Shown: piece by piece, positions 25,678 to 34,822 of the stretch | How the letters are laid out: each line of letters opens with the position of its first letter | Numbering within the stretch: the first letter of the stretch is position 1 | NCBI GenBank assembly: GCA_902517795.1 | Contig: CABYDR010000002.1 | Location: 1 to 64,000, forward strand | DNA from: an uncultured Woeseiaceae bacterium | GTDB lineage: Bacteria > Pseudomonadota > Gammaproteobacteria > Steroidobacterales > Woeseiaceae | Length of the DNA: 64,000 nucleotides | Direction: 5' to 3' | Made by a program: the position numbers and the translations under genes | Notes under the pieces: generated by a model | What the model was told of the DNA's origin: nothing | The model's input: the letters and a program-made list of their open reading frames with translations, nothing else | Database searches by the model: none

Positions 25678-25725
25678 AGAGCTGCATGAATCAATGTTAC
25701 TTTATTTTTACTAGAGGAAGAAAAT

Positions 25726-26109
25726 ATGGAATTACTGGCAATCATTACCGTACTAATTTTGATACAAGTGTTATTTTTTGGGTATGAGGTGGGTAAAGCA
25801 AGGGGAAAATATAATATAAAAGCTCCAGCGGTTACCGGTCATGAAAGTTTTGATAAACATTACCGAGTTCATCAAAACACAATTGAGCAAATTGTTATTT
25901 TTATTCCGTCTTTGTGGCTTTTTGGTTATTTTGTGAGTCAAAATGTTGCAGCTGTATTTGGATTACTTTTCTTTGTAGGTAGATTTGTTTTTCGGGCTGC
26001 TTATCTCAAAGATCCGGCAAGTCGCGAAATTGGCTTTATGTTGGGTTTCGCGCCTCTTGCGTTATGTCTTTTGGGTACCCTTTTCTATGTTGGCAAAGGT
26101 TTGTTTTAG
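25726..26109 (+). CDS. MAPEG-family membrane protein
   Basis: 127 aa, four hydrophobic helices. The MAPEG signature runs FDKHYRVHQNTIEQIVIFIPSLW, and the later motif FFVGRFVFRAAYLKDPASREIGF is also family-typical. Eukaryotic members are microsomal glutathione transferases or eicosanoid enzymes; the bacterial ones are mostly glutathione transferase/peroxidase-like in the inner membrane. A GAGGAA ribosome site precedes the ATG. The substrate is unknown. Confidence 0.9.
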   Translation: MELLAIITVLILIQVLFFGYEVGKARGKYNIKAPAVTGHESFDKHYRVHQNTIEQIVIFIPSLWLFGYFVSQNVAAVFGLLFFVGRFVFRAAYLKDPASREIGFMLGFAPLALCLLGTLFYVGKGLF

Positions 26110-26135
26110 TTTAAAACCTTTTAATTATTTGATTA

Positions 26136-26618
26136 CTAATCCTGGCATGGATTACCACCCGATTCTTCCAGTAACTGCTTTAATTCCTGGCTGGCATAGG
26201 ATAATGCAAATTTTGTGACATCTTTGTATTGGCACATAGCATAAATAGCACGCATAGATGTTATTTTTGCCTGCCAAACCTCCTCATCCATGAGTCCGAG
26301 TTTATGTTGGAGGAAATCATTTTCATATATCATCCAAACTCGGTACATATATGTTTCAGTTGTGGCGCGATTGTTTTCATCTGACAAATCTAAGCTTTGA
26401 TTTAAAAAATTTAGAAAGCTTATTGGTGGATTTGCTTCTGAAAAAGAGCCAATAACTTCAGTAATCAATGCGGCTCGCTGTTGTTGTTGTGCAGCCAGAG
26501 CAATTCGATGTGATTGTCTGAGCTCCATACCAACAAATATCAGTGAACCAATGATTCCGATAATACCGAGAAAGTTGGTAACTTTTGTAAATGATACCGT
26601 TATTGGTGTTTTTAGCAT
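26136..26618 (-). CDS. Unnamed single-TM protein, 'ELRQSHKIALA' family, copy B
   Basis: 160 aa. Membrane helix IIGIIGSLIFVGMEL, then RQSHRIALAAQQQQRAAL and the shared block YENDFLQHKLGLMDEEVWQAKI, parallel to the copies at 17821 and 40104. A GAGGATAAG ribosome site precedes the ATG. The gene stands alone, convergent with the MAPEG gene and divergent from proC. No function can be given; an inner-membrane anchor with a soluble helical domain is the likely layout. Confidence 0.8.
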   Translation of the reverse strand: MLKTPITVSFTKVTNFLGIIGIIGSLIFVGMELRQSHRIALAAQQQQRAALITEVIGSFSEANPPISFLNFLNQSLDLSDENNRATTETYMYRVWMIYENDFLQHKLGLMDEEVWQAKITSMRAIYAMCQYKDVTKFALSYASQELKQLLEESGGNPCQD

Positions 26619-26685
26619 TCTTATCCTCTAAGTCTTAAGCTCAATATAGCATACCGCCTGATTCGTATATGTTATTATTTTGTAT

Positions 26686-27489
26686 ATGAAAATTAAATTG
26701 CTGTTAATTGGGGCAGGGAGTATGGGCACTGCCATCATAAAAAGTTTTATTGAATCTGGTGGAAACCCAGAGGATATCTCTGTTTTAGATCCATATATCA
26801 ATGAAACCAATAAAAATATTTTATCGGGATGCACTATTTATAATTCTCAAGCTGATATTCCAGATCAAAGTAGCTTTGATGCGATACTTCTCGCTGTCAA
26901 ACCTCAGACTTTCAATGAAATCTCTCAAGATATTTCAGTGTTTTCAAGTGCTAAATGCTGTGTTATATCAATTATGGCTGGTGTTGGAATTAAGCGGATT
27001 TCATCGAGTCTCGGTATTGAAATACCGGTCATTAGATGTATGCCAAACATAGCAGCCTTGGTAAAAAGATCAGTTAATGTCGCATACATTGAAAATGATT
27101 CTTTTGACCAGCAAAAAGCAATTTTTGAGGATTTGTTTCGAGGATCTGGTCCAATTAGATGGGTTGATGATGAAGATTTGATTCATAAAACAACTGCTTT
27201 ATCCGGAAGTGGGCCGGCTTACTTCTTCGCTTTTGTGGAGGCTATAGCAAAAGCGGGGATAAAAGCAGGGCTCTCAGAAGAACATGCAATGAATCTATCA
27301 ATAGATACACTAATAGGTGCCGCAGCATTGATTGAGACTGACCGATCACCAAAAAAACTAAGAGACAGCGTGACCAGCAAGGACGGTACAACAGCTGCCG
27401 CGCTTTCTGTATTTATGGATAACAATAATTTAGACGATTTAGTCAGCGATGCTCTGTCTGCAGCAGAGAAGAGATCCAGAGAATTATAA
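26686..27489 (+). CDS. proC: Pyrroline-5-carboxylate reductase
   Basis: Last step of proline synthesis, P5C to L-proline with NAD(P)H. Rossmann start KLLLIGAGSMGTAII, then LLAVKPQ, VIRCMPNIAALV, and the C-terminal family motif ALSGSGPAYFFAFVEAIAKAG and LRDSVTSKDGTTAAAL. I start at the ATG 26686; an in-frame TTG at 26680 adds two residues. It faces putA, with only 5 nt between stops. Confidence 0.96.
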   Translation: MKIKLLLIGAGSMGTAIIKSFIESGGNPEDISVLDPYINETNKNILSGCTIYNSQADIPDQSSFDAILLAVKPQTFNEISQDISVFSSAKCCVISIMAGVGIKRISSSLGIEIPVIRCMPNIAALVKRSVNVAYIENDSFDQQKAIFEDLFRGSGPIRWVDDEDLIHKTTALSGSGPAYFFAFVEAIAKAGIKAGLSEEHAMNLSIDTLIGAAALIETDRSPKKLRDSVTSKDGTTAAALSVFMDNNNLDDLVSDALSAAEKRSREL

Positions 27490-27494
27490 GATAA

Positions 27495-30400
27495 TCATGA
27501 AGTCTTCATGAGTAAGGCTGCATTACCACCTGCAGCTGTAGTATCAATGCATAAATGACGCTCTAAGATACATCTGTCTGAAAAATTGAGATCATTAATC
27601 AAAGGGATTATTGGGCCAGACCTAGAAGCCAGTGCTCGAAGAATATCTCGTTGATCTTCTTCGTCACTCCAAGCCACTACTGCATCAAATCCATTTAAGA
27701 ACTGAAGATCAGCGCGATTTAGTGATCCTTTTATTGTTGATTCTCCTTCTGCGTCTTCAGTTATTATCAACGTTGAACATCCAGTTTCCTTTGCAGTTTG
27801 TGCTTGCAATAACGCCATATCAAAAGTTGGCCCTAAACATAACACTACACCGCGAGAATAAAAAGATAGAACGTTACTCTCACCTGTAGGTCCAGGTAAT
27901 TTATGTGACTCAAGTCTCTTTTTATTATTTTTTATTTTATTTATGGCGACTTGCACAATGTTCAACGAAATAGAATTATCAAGATTTGGCTTTACCCACT
28001 CATTTTTTTCGCTCAATGTGAATCTCTTTACATAGTTTGGACCACCTGCTTTTGGACCTGTACCTGATAGTCCTTCACCTCCGAAGGGTTGAGAACCTAC
28101 TATCGCTCCAATTTGATTCCTATTGACATATAAGTTTCCTATGTTTAGTTGGGAAGTTATTTTATCAACACGATCATCGATTCGAGTGTGCAAACCAAAA
28201 GTAAGGCCGTAATCAGAATGATTTATATCATTTATCACTTTATCAATTTCAGATACTTTAAATGTTGCTATGTGAAGGACTGGCCCGAATATTTCCTTTT
28301 CCATATCTTTGATTCCGTCAATGCGGACAACAGTTGGAGAAACATATAGTTCAGAATCATCACAGTTTAGTTTCTTTAAAATGCATTTTTTATTCTCTGC
28401 CTCCTTGATGTAAGTGTTTATATTTTTTTTTGCATTTTTATCAATAACTGGACCAATATCAGTTGATAATAACCAAGGGTCTGAAATCACTAATTCGTCC
28501 ATTGCTCCAAATAACATTTGCATAAATTCATCAGCAATGTCTTCTTGCAAATAGAGTATTCTCAGTGCTGAACATCTCTGACCTGCCGATTGAAATGATG
28601 AGCTGATGATATCTTCAATTGCTTGCTCAGGAAGGGCTGTTGAGTCCACAATCATTGCATTCAAACCACCTGTTTCAGCGATAAAAGCCATATCAACAGG
28701 TGCATTCTCAGCTATATTTTTATTGATCTTTTGGGCGGTTTCTGAGGAACCTGTAAAACATATGCCGTTAACATGTTTACTTTTTGAAAATTCGGTACCG
28801 ATTATTTCACCTTTTCCTGGAATTAACTGCAGAACATTTTTTGGCACACCTGCCTGATGAAGAAGGGTTGTAGCAATCGACGCACATATAGAAGTGGTTT
28901 CAGCTGGTTTTGCCAGCACACCATTACCGACGGACAGTGCCGCTGCAATTTGGCCAGTATAAATTGCAAGCGGAAAGTTCCAAGGCGAAATACAAGCAAA
29001 AACTCCTCTTTCAACAGAACTCGATTGTTTCAGTGCTTCTTCGGCATAATATCTCAGGAAATCGACTGCTTCTCTTAATTCACCGATTGCATCTTGCACT
29101 GTTTTCCCGGCTTCACGAGTCAATACGGCAAAAAGTTCACCAAAATTCTTTTCATAGAGATCTGCCGCCTTTTTTAATATTCGAGATCGATTTATTTGAT
29201 CACAATCATTCCAAGTACTTGCATTCATTATGGCTTTCGTTGCGTCATCTTTATTGGCAAAAATCACCGTACCAACAATATCATTAGAGTCTGCAGGATT
29301 TCTAACTGTGACTTTATCTGAGCTTGATGAGTCTTTTACTGTGAGGGGGGAAAAAGTCCACTTACACTCTTTAAAGGCTTTCCTTGAAGATTCAATATCT
29401 GAAATATCACTTTTATCTCTTATGTCCCAGCCTCTTGAATTAATTCGACTTGGTAAATAGAGTTCTGTCGGTTTGCATAATTCTGGCTTCGTCGCTGGCT
29501 TAATTTTTGATTTCACGAGAACATCTTCAGCAATTTCAGAGGCTGGTATTGATGCATCAATAAGTTGATTAACAAATGAGGAGTTTGCACCATTTTCCAA
29601 AAGGCGTCGAACAAGATATGCCAATAAGTCTCGATGTGGCCCAACGGGCGCATATATTCTGCACATTACATTTTCACGCTCCAGTATTAATCGATGAAGT
29701 ATTTCTCCCATACCATGTAATCTTTGAAATTCAAATGATGTTTCATCCGAGCAAAGCTCTAAGATCATCGCCATACTATTTGCATTATGTGTGGCAAATT
29801 GCGGATAAATCCGATCTGTTAAACTCAATAATCTCTCCGCACAATATATATATGCACAATCGGTAAATTCCTTTTTGGTAAAGACGGGGTAGTCGGAAAG
29901 ACCCTCAATTTGAGCTCTTTTGATCTCAGTATCCCAATATGCGCCCTTAACCAACCTCACCATTATTTTTCTGTCATATTTCTTTGCAATTTCATACAAC
30001 CAATCAATAACGTACATACAACGTTTGCTGTAAGCCTGAACAACCACACCAAAACCATCCCAACCTTTGAGCTCTTCATTGCTAATGACTGCTTCTATAA
30101 CATCTAAGGAAAGATCTAAACGGTCTGATTCTTCGGCATCTATATTAAGGCCCATATTTGCTTCTTTTGCCATCAAGGTCAGTGATAAAGTGTCATCAAC
30201 TAACTCTTCCATAACTCGCTCTCTTTGACTCACTTCATAACGTGGATGCAATGCGGATAATTTTACAGAGATACCTGGATTTTTTTTAACAGAGTCACAT
30301 TTTGAATTTTTCGCCAGTATTTCAATTGCAGATCTATAAGATTCATAGAACTTATTCGCATCATCTTTCGTAAGTGCTGCTTCCCCCAACATGTCATAAG

Positions 30401-31019
30401 AAAATGTGTATCCATCATTAATTTGTTTTTCACCATGTTTAAGAGCATCCTGAATTGTTTCACCGAGGACGAATTGTCTTCCCAGTTCTTTCATTGCTCT
30501 TTTAACAGCCCTTCTAATGACAGGTTCACCTAATCTTTTCACCATCCCATGTAATTTATTGGTCAGACCATCACTGTAATCATCATCAAGAACTTTTCCC
30601 GTGAGCATAAGTCCCCAGGTTGATGCATTTACCAGCAATGATTCGGATTTCCCTTTATGAAGACCCCATGAGGATGGTGCAATTTTATCCTCAATAAGCT
30701 CGTCCATAGTTTTTGCATCAGGAATTCGCATAAGCGCCTCAGCAAGACACATCAGTGCGACACCCTCATCAGTAGATAAGCCATACTCAGATAAAAATAA
30801 CTCTAATAAAGCAGGCTTTTCATCATTGCGAATATCATTAATAAGTCTTATAGCGTGCTTTTGAGATTCAATTCTGTTTTTAGGTGTGATAGAAGAAGAC
30901 TGAGACCATCTATCAATAACTTGACTCTCATCAGATAAATGAGTTTCTTGAATTAGTTCACGAAGATCGTTGCTTATTGATTTATTTGGTTTTGTCACTA
31001 AATTTTTCAATCTTTTCAA
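27495..31019 (-). CDS. putA: Bifunctional proline dehydrogenase / P5C dehydrogenase PutA
   Basis: Oxidises proline to P5C (FAD) and then to glutamate (NAD+), with channelling between the sites. 1174 aa. The PRODH barrel (about residues 170-480) ends with AYLVRRLLENGANSSFVNQL; the ALDH domain (about 560-1020) has ETGGLNAMIV and the catalytic Cys in SAGQRCSALR; a C-terminal tail domain follows. There is no N-terminal ribbon-helix-helix part, so it is not its own repressor. No ATG is near the start: TTG at 31019 is used here, and a GTG at 30998 is possible. The start overlaps psiE by 38 nt. Confidence 0.95.
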   Translation of the reverse strand: MKRLKNLVTKPNKSISNDLRELIQETHLSDESQVIDRWSQSSSITPKNRIESQKHAIRLINDIRNDEKPALLELFLSEYGLSTDEGVALMCLAEALMRIPDAKTMDELIEDKIAPSSWGLHKGKSESLLVNASTWGLMLTGKVLDDDYSDGLTNKLHGMVKRLGEPVIRRAVKRAMKELGRQFVLGETIQDALKHGEKQINDGYTFSYDMLGEAALTKDDANKFYESYRSAIEILAKNSKCDSVKKNPGISVKLSALHPRYEVSQRERVMEELVDDTLSLTLMAKEANMGLNIDAEESDRLDLSLDVIEAVISNEELKGWDGFGVVVQAYSKRCMYVIDWLYEIAKKYDRKIMVRLVKGAYWDTEIKRAQIEGLSDYPVFTKKEFTDCAYIYCAERLLSLTDRIYPQFATHNANSMAMILELCSDETSFEFQRLHGMGEILHRLILERENVMCRIYAPVGPHRDLLAYLVRRLLENGANSSFVNQLIDASIPASEIAEDVLVKSKIKPATKPELCKPTELYLPSRINSRGWDIRDKSDISDIESSRKAFKECKWTFSPLTVKDSSSSDKVTVRNPADSNDIVGTVIFANKDDATKAIMNASTWNDCDQINRSRILKKAADLYEKNFGELFAVLTREAGKTVQDAIGELREAVDFLRYYAEEALKQSSSVERGVFACISPWNFPLAIYTGQIAAALSVGNGVLAKPAETTSICASIATTLLHQAGVPKNVLQLIPGKGEIIGTEFSKSKHVNGICFTGSSETAQKINKNIAENAPVDMAFIAETGGLNAMIVDSTALPEQAIEDIISSSFQSAGQRCSALRILYLQEDIADEFMQMLFGAMDELVISDPWLLSTDIGPVIDKNAKKNINTYIKEAENKKCILKKLNCDDSELYVSPTVVRIDGIKDMEKEIFGPVLHIATFKVSEIDKVINDINHSDYGLTFGLHTRIDDRVDKITSQLNIGNLYVNRNQIGAIVGSQPFGGEGLSGTGPKAGGPNYVKRFTLSEKNEWVKPNLDNSISLNIVQVAINKIKNNKKRLESHKLPGPTGESNVLSFYSRGVVLCLGPTFDMALLQAQTAKETGCSTLIITEDAEGESTIKGSLNRADLQFLNGFDAVVAWSDEEDQRDILRALASRSGPIIPLINDLNFSDRCILERHLCIDTTAAGGNAALLMKTS

Positions 31020-31407
31020 GACTTATTTTGTCTTTTAGTGACATGACATAAGCTGCTGCAGCCAGTATTAATATAGCTCCTGCTTCACTCAATAATAGTA
31101 AGGCATTCATGTCTTTACTCTGCATTATTATCAACCGACAGAGTGCTGTGATTGCAATTATTATTGGTAATGTTACAGGTATCCTTGTGGTGGAGTAAAA
31201 AGCTCCAACCATACCTATGATTTCAACATAGATAAATAGCATAAAAAGATCAGCGAGAGTGATATCCATATTGTGATACATGCTGTGTAGATATCTTACT
31301 GCCGCTATGCACGTTACTATACCGATAATTGAGAGAAGCAAGCGTTCACTGGCAGTCGTGGTCCAATGCAAACCCTTCATAATCTTGGTCAGTTTATTTT
31401 TATCCAT
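30982..31407 (-). CDS. psiE: PsiE-like membrane protein
   Basis: 141 aa with four hydrophobic helices and the conserved patch RYLHSMYHNMDITLADLFMLFIYVEII, typical of the phosphate-starvation-inducible PsiE family. It overlaps putA at its 3' end and reads the same way, so they are probably cotranscribed. The molecular function of PsiE is not known. No pho box was evident by eye in the region upstream of 31407. Confidence 0.8.
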   Translation of the reverse strand: MDKNKLTKIMKGLHWTTTASERLLLSIIGIVTCIAAVRYLHSMYHNMDITLADLFMLFIYVEIIGMVGAFYSTTRIPVTLPIIIAITALCRLIIMQSKDMNALLLLSEAGAILILAAAAYVMSLKDKISLEKIEKFSDKTK

Positions 31408-31526
31408 GGTATTTTCTCTGTTTATTTTTTGTACCGATACTTTATCAATATTATTAAAAATACAAAATAAAATGTCCTAATTAATTTTATAATTATTGGG
31501 TATAGCAAAATCTTGAAATATTAACT

Positions 31527-31736
31527 ATGAAAAAAAATACAACACATCATGAGATTATCGAAATGGCTTGGGCGGATGAAATCAGTTTTGATGCCATTGA
31601 ATTTCAAACCGGTTTACCTGAGAAAGAAGTGATTGCCATCATGAAAGTGAACTTAAAAAGATCCAGTTATCAATTATGGAGAAAAAGGGTATACGCCAGA
31701 AAGTCAAAGCATTCAAAGAAAAATAAAATAGAGTGA
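31527..31736 (+). CDS. TIGR03643/DUF2805-family small protein
   Basis: 69 aa, basic, with the family pattern IIEMAWADEISFDAIEFQTGLPEKEVIAIM and SSYQLWRKRV. It looks like a small helix-turn-helix-type domain: the stretch from DEISFDAI to IMKVNLKRS would be two helices and a turn. Function is not established in this family. Confidence 0.8.
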   Translation: MKKNTTHHEIIEMAWADEISFDAIEFQTGLPEKEVIAIMKVNLKRSSYQLWRKRVYARKSKHSKKNKIE

Positions 31737-31769
31737 GTTTTAAGTAAAAATTTTAAATTTAATTATTCC

Positions 31770-32213
31770 ATGAAAATCTTATCATTCATTTCTATTTTTA
31801 CAATCGTCTTTATTCATAATGTTTGGGCAGGATTGAATACCATACAGTGCCATTTGATTGAAATAACAAGAGCAAACCAAACTAACGATGTCAGCCATAT
31901 TGGTTATTACTATGATTTGATAATCAATCTAGAGGAAAATAGTGTAAGTAAATTTATACCGATCCAGAAATTTTTTGCTGTGAATCAGAAATTTGAAAAT
32001 ATGAAAATTACCTCAAAATCTGATGATCAAAAAAGCTTGAATTTTGAACGTGTTTCAAAAAATAACAGTTATCCAGACCAAACAAACAAGTATCACTATT
32101 CATTAACCGATAACATGAAAGAACTGACTGTTAAGATTATCCAGTTCGATAAATTAAAGGATAAAATGTTGGTTGATGAATATTCAAGGAAATATAAATG
32201 CAAAAAAAATTAA
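31770..32213 (+). CDS. Secreted hypothetical protein
   Basis: 147 aa with a clear signal peptide (MKILSFISIFTIVFIHNVWA). The mature part starts GLNTIQCHLIEITRAN, is beta-rich and ends with CKKN, so two Cys could form a disulfide. I do not recognise a family. It is 13 nt upstream of a secreted TPR protein and may share its operon. Confidence 0.7.
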   Translation: MKILSFISIFTIVFIHNVWAGLNTIQCHLIEITRANQTNDVSHIGYYYDLIINLEENSVSKFIPIQKFFAVNQKFENMKITSKSDDQKSLNFERVSKNNSYPDQTNKYHYSLTDNMKELTVKIIQFDKLKDKMLVDEYSRKYKCKKN

Positions 32214-32226
32214 CTGAGGCGGTAAT

Positions 32227-33153
32227 ATGAAAAAAAATACAAAAGCCATTTTTCTGTTCTTATTATTTTCTATTTTTAGCTTTTCATTGCTTGCGTCACA
32301 AGACAATAAGGATTTGAAAAATGTTTACTCGGTATCAGGAGAAACTCTACCAGCACTCATACCAAGTGAATCCAGTATAGCGAAACTAGAAATTGCAAGG
32401 ATGAACTATCTAAAAAATCCTTCTGATCCAGATACAATGATCTGGCTTGGTCGTCGTATTGCCTATACAGGTAATTATCACGCTGCAATAGATATGTTTA
32501 CGCAGGGCATAAGAAAGTTTCCTGAGGATGCACGATTCTATCGTCATAGGGGCCATCGATATATATCAATCAGGCAGTTTGATAATGCCATTTCAGATCT
32601 AGAGCTCGCCTCAGAGTTGATGAAGAACAAACCAAATCAAATCGAACCCGATGGACTGCCTAATAAAAAAAATATCCCTCTTACGACGACATATGGAAAT
32701 ATATGGTATCACTTAGGGTTAGCACACTATCTAAAGCAGAATTGGATCGAAGCGTTAGCGGCGTTCCAGAATGGTTATGATTTGGGAGGCAACGATGACA
32801 ATTTGGTCTCGACTGGTCACTGGATATTTATGATATTAAATCTTATGGGAGAGCCCGAAAAAGCCAACCAGAAACTGCGTGAAATTCATGCCGATATGAA
32901 TATCATTGAGAATATGAGTTATCACCAATTGTGCCTTCTCTACAAAAATGACATCAGTGTCGATCGGCTTCTCTCTGCGAATGGAGACAATCCGAGCAGT
33001 GCTGCAGTCGCCTATGGTGTGGCAAATTACTTCTATTACAATGAGGATAAAGAGAAGTCAGATGAGTTATTGAAAAATATCATAAAAGGTTCAAGTTGGA
33101 GCGCATTTGGTTTTATTGCTGCTGAGGTTGATTTGGCAAATGAAGAAAGGTGA
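32227..33153 (+). CDS. Secreted TPR-repeat protein
   Basis: 308 aa with a signal peptide (cut near LLASQD). TPR units are visible: DTMIWLGRRIAYTGNYHAAIDMFTQGI (partly quoted; residues about 75-105), ARFYRHRGHRYISIRQFDNA and NIWYHLGLAHYLKQNWIEALAAF. It is probably a periplasmic protein-interaction scaffold. A GAGGCGG-like ribosome site precedes the ATG. Partner unknown. Confidence 0.8.
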   Translation: MKKNTKAIFLFLLFSIFSFSLLASQDNKDLKNVYSVSGETLPALIPSESSIAKLEIARMNYLKNPSDPDTMIWLGRRIAYTGNYHAAIDMFTQGIRKFPEDARFYRHRGHRYISIRQFDNAISDLELASELMKNKPNQIEPDGLPNKKNIPLTTTYGNIWYHLGLAHYLKQNWIEALAAFQNGYDLGGNDDNLVSTGHWIFMILNLMGEPEKANQKLREIHADMNIIENMSYHQLCLLYKNDISVDRLLSANGDNPSSAAVAYGVANYFYYNEDKEKSDELLKNIIKGSSWSAFGFIAAEVDLANEER

Positions 33154-33157
33154 TAAA

Positions 33158-33736
33158 TTAGGCTGAAAGCTCTTTAATGCAATTGTCTGAATTATTCGAA
33201 GGTGAATTCACCATTTTGCTTACCGGATGAAATTTAATGTTCATTGAGACGTTTGACGCAATATGATCTTTACCTGCAAGCCAAGTGCTCTCATCATTTT
33301 TATCAAGAATAACAGGCATCCGGTGGTGAATATGTTTAATGCTTTCTTCTGCCTGTTTGGTAACTATCGCGCAACCATTTATTCCATTGTATTCAGTGTA
33401 TATTCCTGCAAAAGAGAAAACCTTATGATCAAAATGAAAATAATACGGTTGTTTATTTTTTTCTTCTCTAAGCCATTCATACCAACCATCAGCAATAATT
33501 AAGCACCTTTTTGCCATCCTAAAGCTGGGTTTTTCGTTTAAAGTTTCAGATCTTGCGTTTATGAGATTAAATGGTTTTTTTGCCCATGTTGGATTGTATG
33601 CCCATAACATCATTTCAGGTTCATCTGTAAATGTGAGTATTGAGCTTGAGGGTGTCACGTTATAATTAGCCCTTATATCAATTTTATATTCCTCGTAAAT
33701 TGCCTGAGGATCTTTATTAGTGAATCTGCCACACAT
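33158..33736 (-). CDS. yedK: SRAP-domain protein YedK / HMCES
   Basis: Forms a stable thiazolidine crosslink to abasic sites in single-stranded DNA, shielding them during replication. The protein starts MCGRF, so Cys2 becomes the reactive N-terminal residue after Met removal. Other family residues are seen: Asn60 (LINARSE), Glu87 (DGWYEW) and His138 (HIHHRMPVI). 192 aa is slightly short for the family but complete. Convergent with the TPR gene. Confidence 0.93.
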   Translation of the reverse strand: MCGRFTNKDPQAIYEEYKIDIRANYNVTPSSSILTFTDEPEMMLWAYNPTWAKKPFNLINARSETLNEKPSFRMAKRCLIIADGWYEWLREEKNKQPYYFHFDHKVFSFAGIYTEYNGINGCAIVTKQAEESIKHIHHRMPVILDKNDESTWLAGKDHIASNVSMNIKFHPVSKMVNSPSNNSDNCIKELSA

Positions 33737-33826
33737 AGTTATATTTTATTTTAAAAAAAGTGCTACTAAAAAAAATTGGGTAAAATAAAATACCTCTTTA
33801 ACTAATAATTTGTAAAGTAGAAAATT

Positions 33827-34822
33827 TTGAGAATTGCAATCATAGGAGCAGGTATTTCAGGTTTAACCGCTGCCAGAGAACTTAATGATCTAGGGGAGAT
33901 AAGTCTATTTGAAAAATCTCGAGGTGCCGGCGGAAGAATTTGTTCGAGATATGCAGAGCCATATGTTTTTGATCATGGTGCTCAATTTTTTATTGCCAGA
34001 ACCAATAAATTCAAAAGTTTTTTAGAGCCAATGATTGATGCAGGAGTAATTGAACCTTGGAATGCAAATTTCGTAGAAATAAAAAAGGGCAAAATAATCA
34101 GCAGAAGACAGTGGGATCTTAACCACCCACATTATGTAGGTTTACCGACAATGAGTGAGATTGGTAGATACTTGTCAAAAGATCTCAATTTACATTTAAA
34201 TACAGAAGTGCATATAAAAAGGAAAAAAGATCGATGGCAGATTGTCGATATAGAAGGAAAGGATCGAGGGCTCTTTGACTGGGTTATATCGACAGCACCT
34301 TCCTCACAGTCTGCATCACTTTTGCAAACAGATTATAAATTTCATAAGACTTTGTTTGAAAGAAAAATGATGGGATGTTTTTCTCTTATGCTGGGCTTTA
34401 ATGACAGTTTAGATTTAGATTGGGAGGCAGCATTTATTAAAGAGGCAGACATCAGTTGGATCTCTGTAAACAGTTCTAAGCCAGGTCGAAAAAGTGACTA
34501 TACATTGTTAGTTCATTCAACAAATTTATGGGCTGAAGAAAATATCAATGAAGAAAAAGACAAAGTCATAGAGCACCTAATGAATGAGACATCGAAAATC
34601 ATTGGCAAGGGAGTTTACGATGCTGTGCATATTGATATTCATAGATGGAAGTATGCGAATATAAAAAAACAAAGCGTTAATTCTCCTTTTATTGATAAAA
34701 AGAATAAATTAGCTGCATGCGGAGACTGGTTTATAAAAGGTCGGATCGAGTCAGCATTTTTAAGTGGTTTTGATTTAGCAACCGAAATGCGTAATCTATT
34801 CTCTAAGCAAATAAAGAGATGA
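33827..34822 (+). CDS. FAD-dependent amine-oxidase-like protein (renalase-like)
   Basis: 331 aa. Dinucleotide-binding start RIAIIGAGISGLTAARELN, FEKSRGAGGRICSR for FAD ribose and phosphate, a DHGAQFF motif typical of renalase-like bacterial NAD(P)/FAD proteins, and the C-terminal FAD motif CGDWFIKGRIESAFLSG. The start codon is TTG; the Rossmann strand begins at residue 2, so no later start works. It overlaps the next MFS gene by 4 nt. The substrate is unknown, possibly reduced dinucleotide isomers by analogy to renalase. Confidence 0.82.
   Translation: MRIAIIGAGISGLTAARELNDLGEISLFEKSRGAGGRICSRYAEPYVFDHGAQFFIARTNKFKSFLEPMIDAGVIEPWNANFVEIKKGKIISRRQWDLNHPHYVGLPTMSEIGRYLSKDLNLHLNTEVHIKRKKDRWQIVDIEGKDRGLFDWVISTAPSSQSASLLQTDYKFHKTLFERKMMGCFSLMLGFNDSLDLDWEAAFIKEADISWISVNSSKPGRKSDYTLLVHSTNLWAEENINEEKDKVIEHLMNETSKIIGKGVYDAVHIDIHRWKYANIKKQSVNSPFIDKKNKLAACGDWFIKGRIESAFLSGFDLATEMRNLFSKQIKR

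Noticed and set aside
22871-26618. Extending the mobile element to include the fucosidase and following genes
   Set aside because: No further copy of the att core was found to the right, and the genes after the fucosidase have host-like composition.
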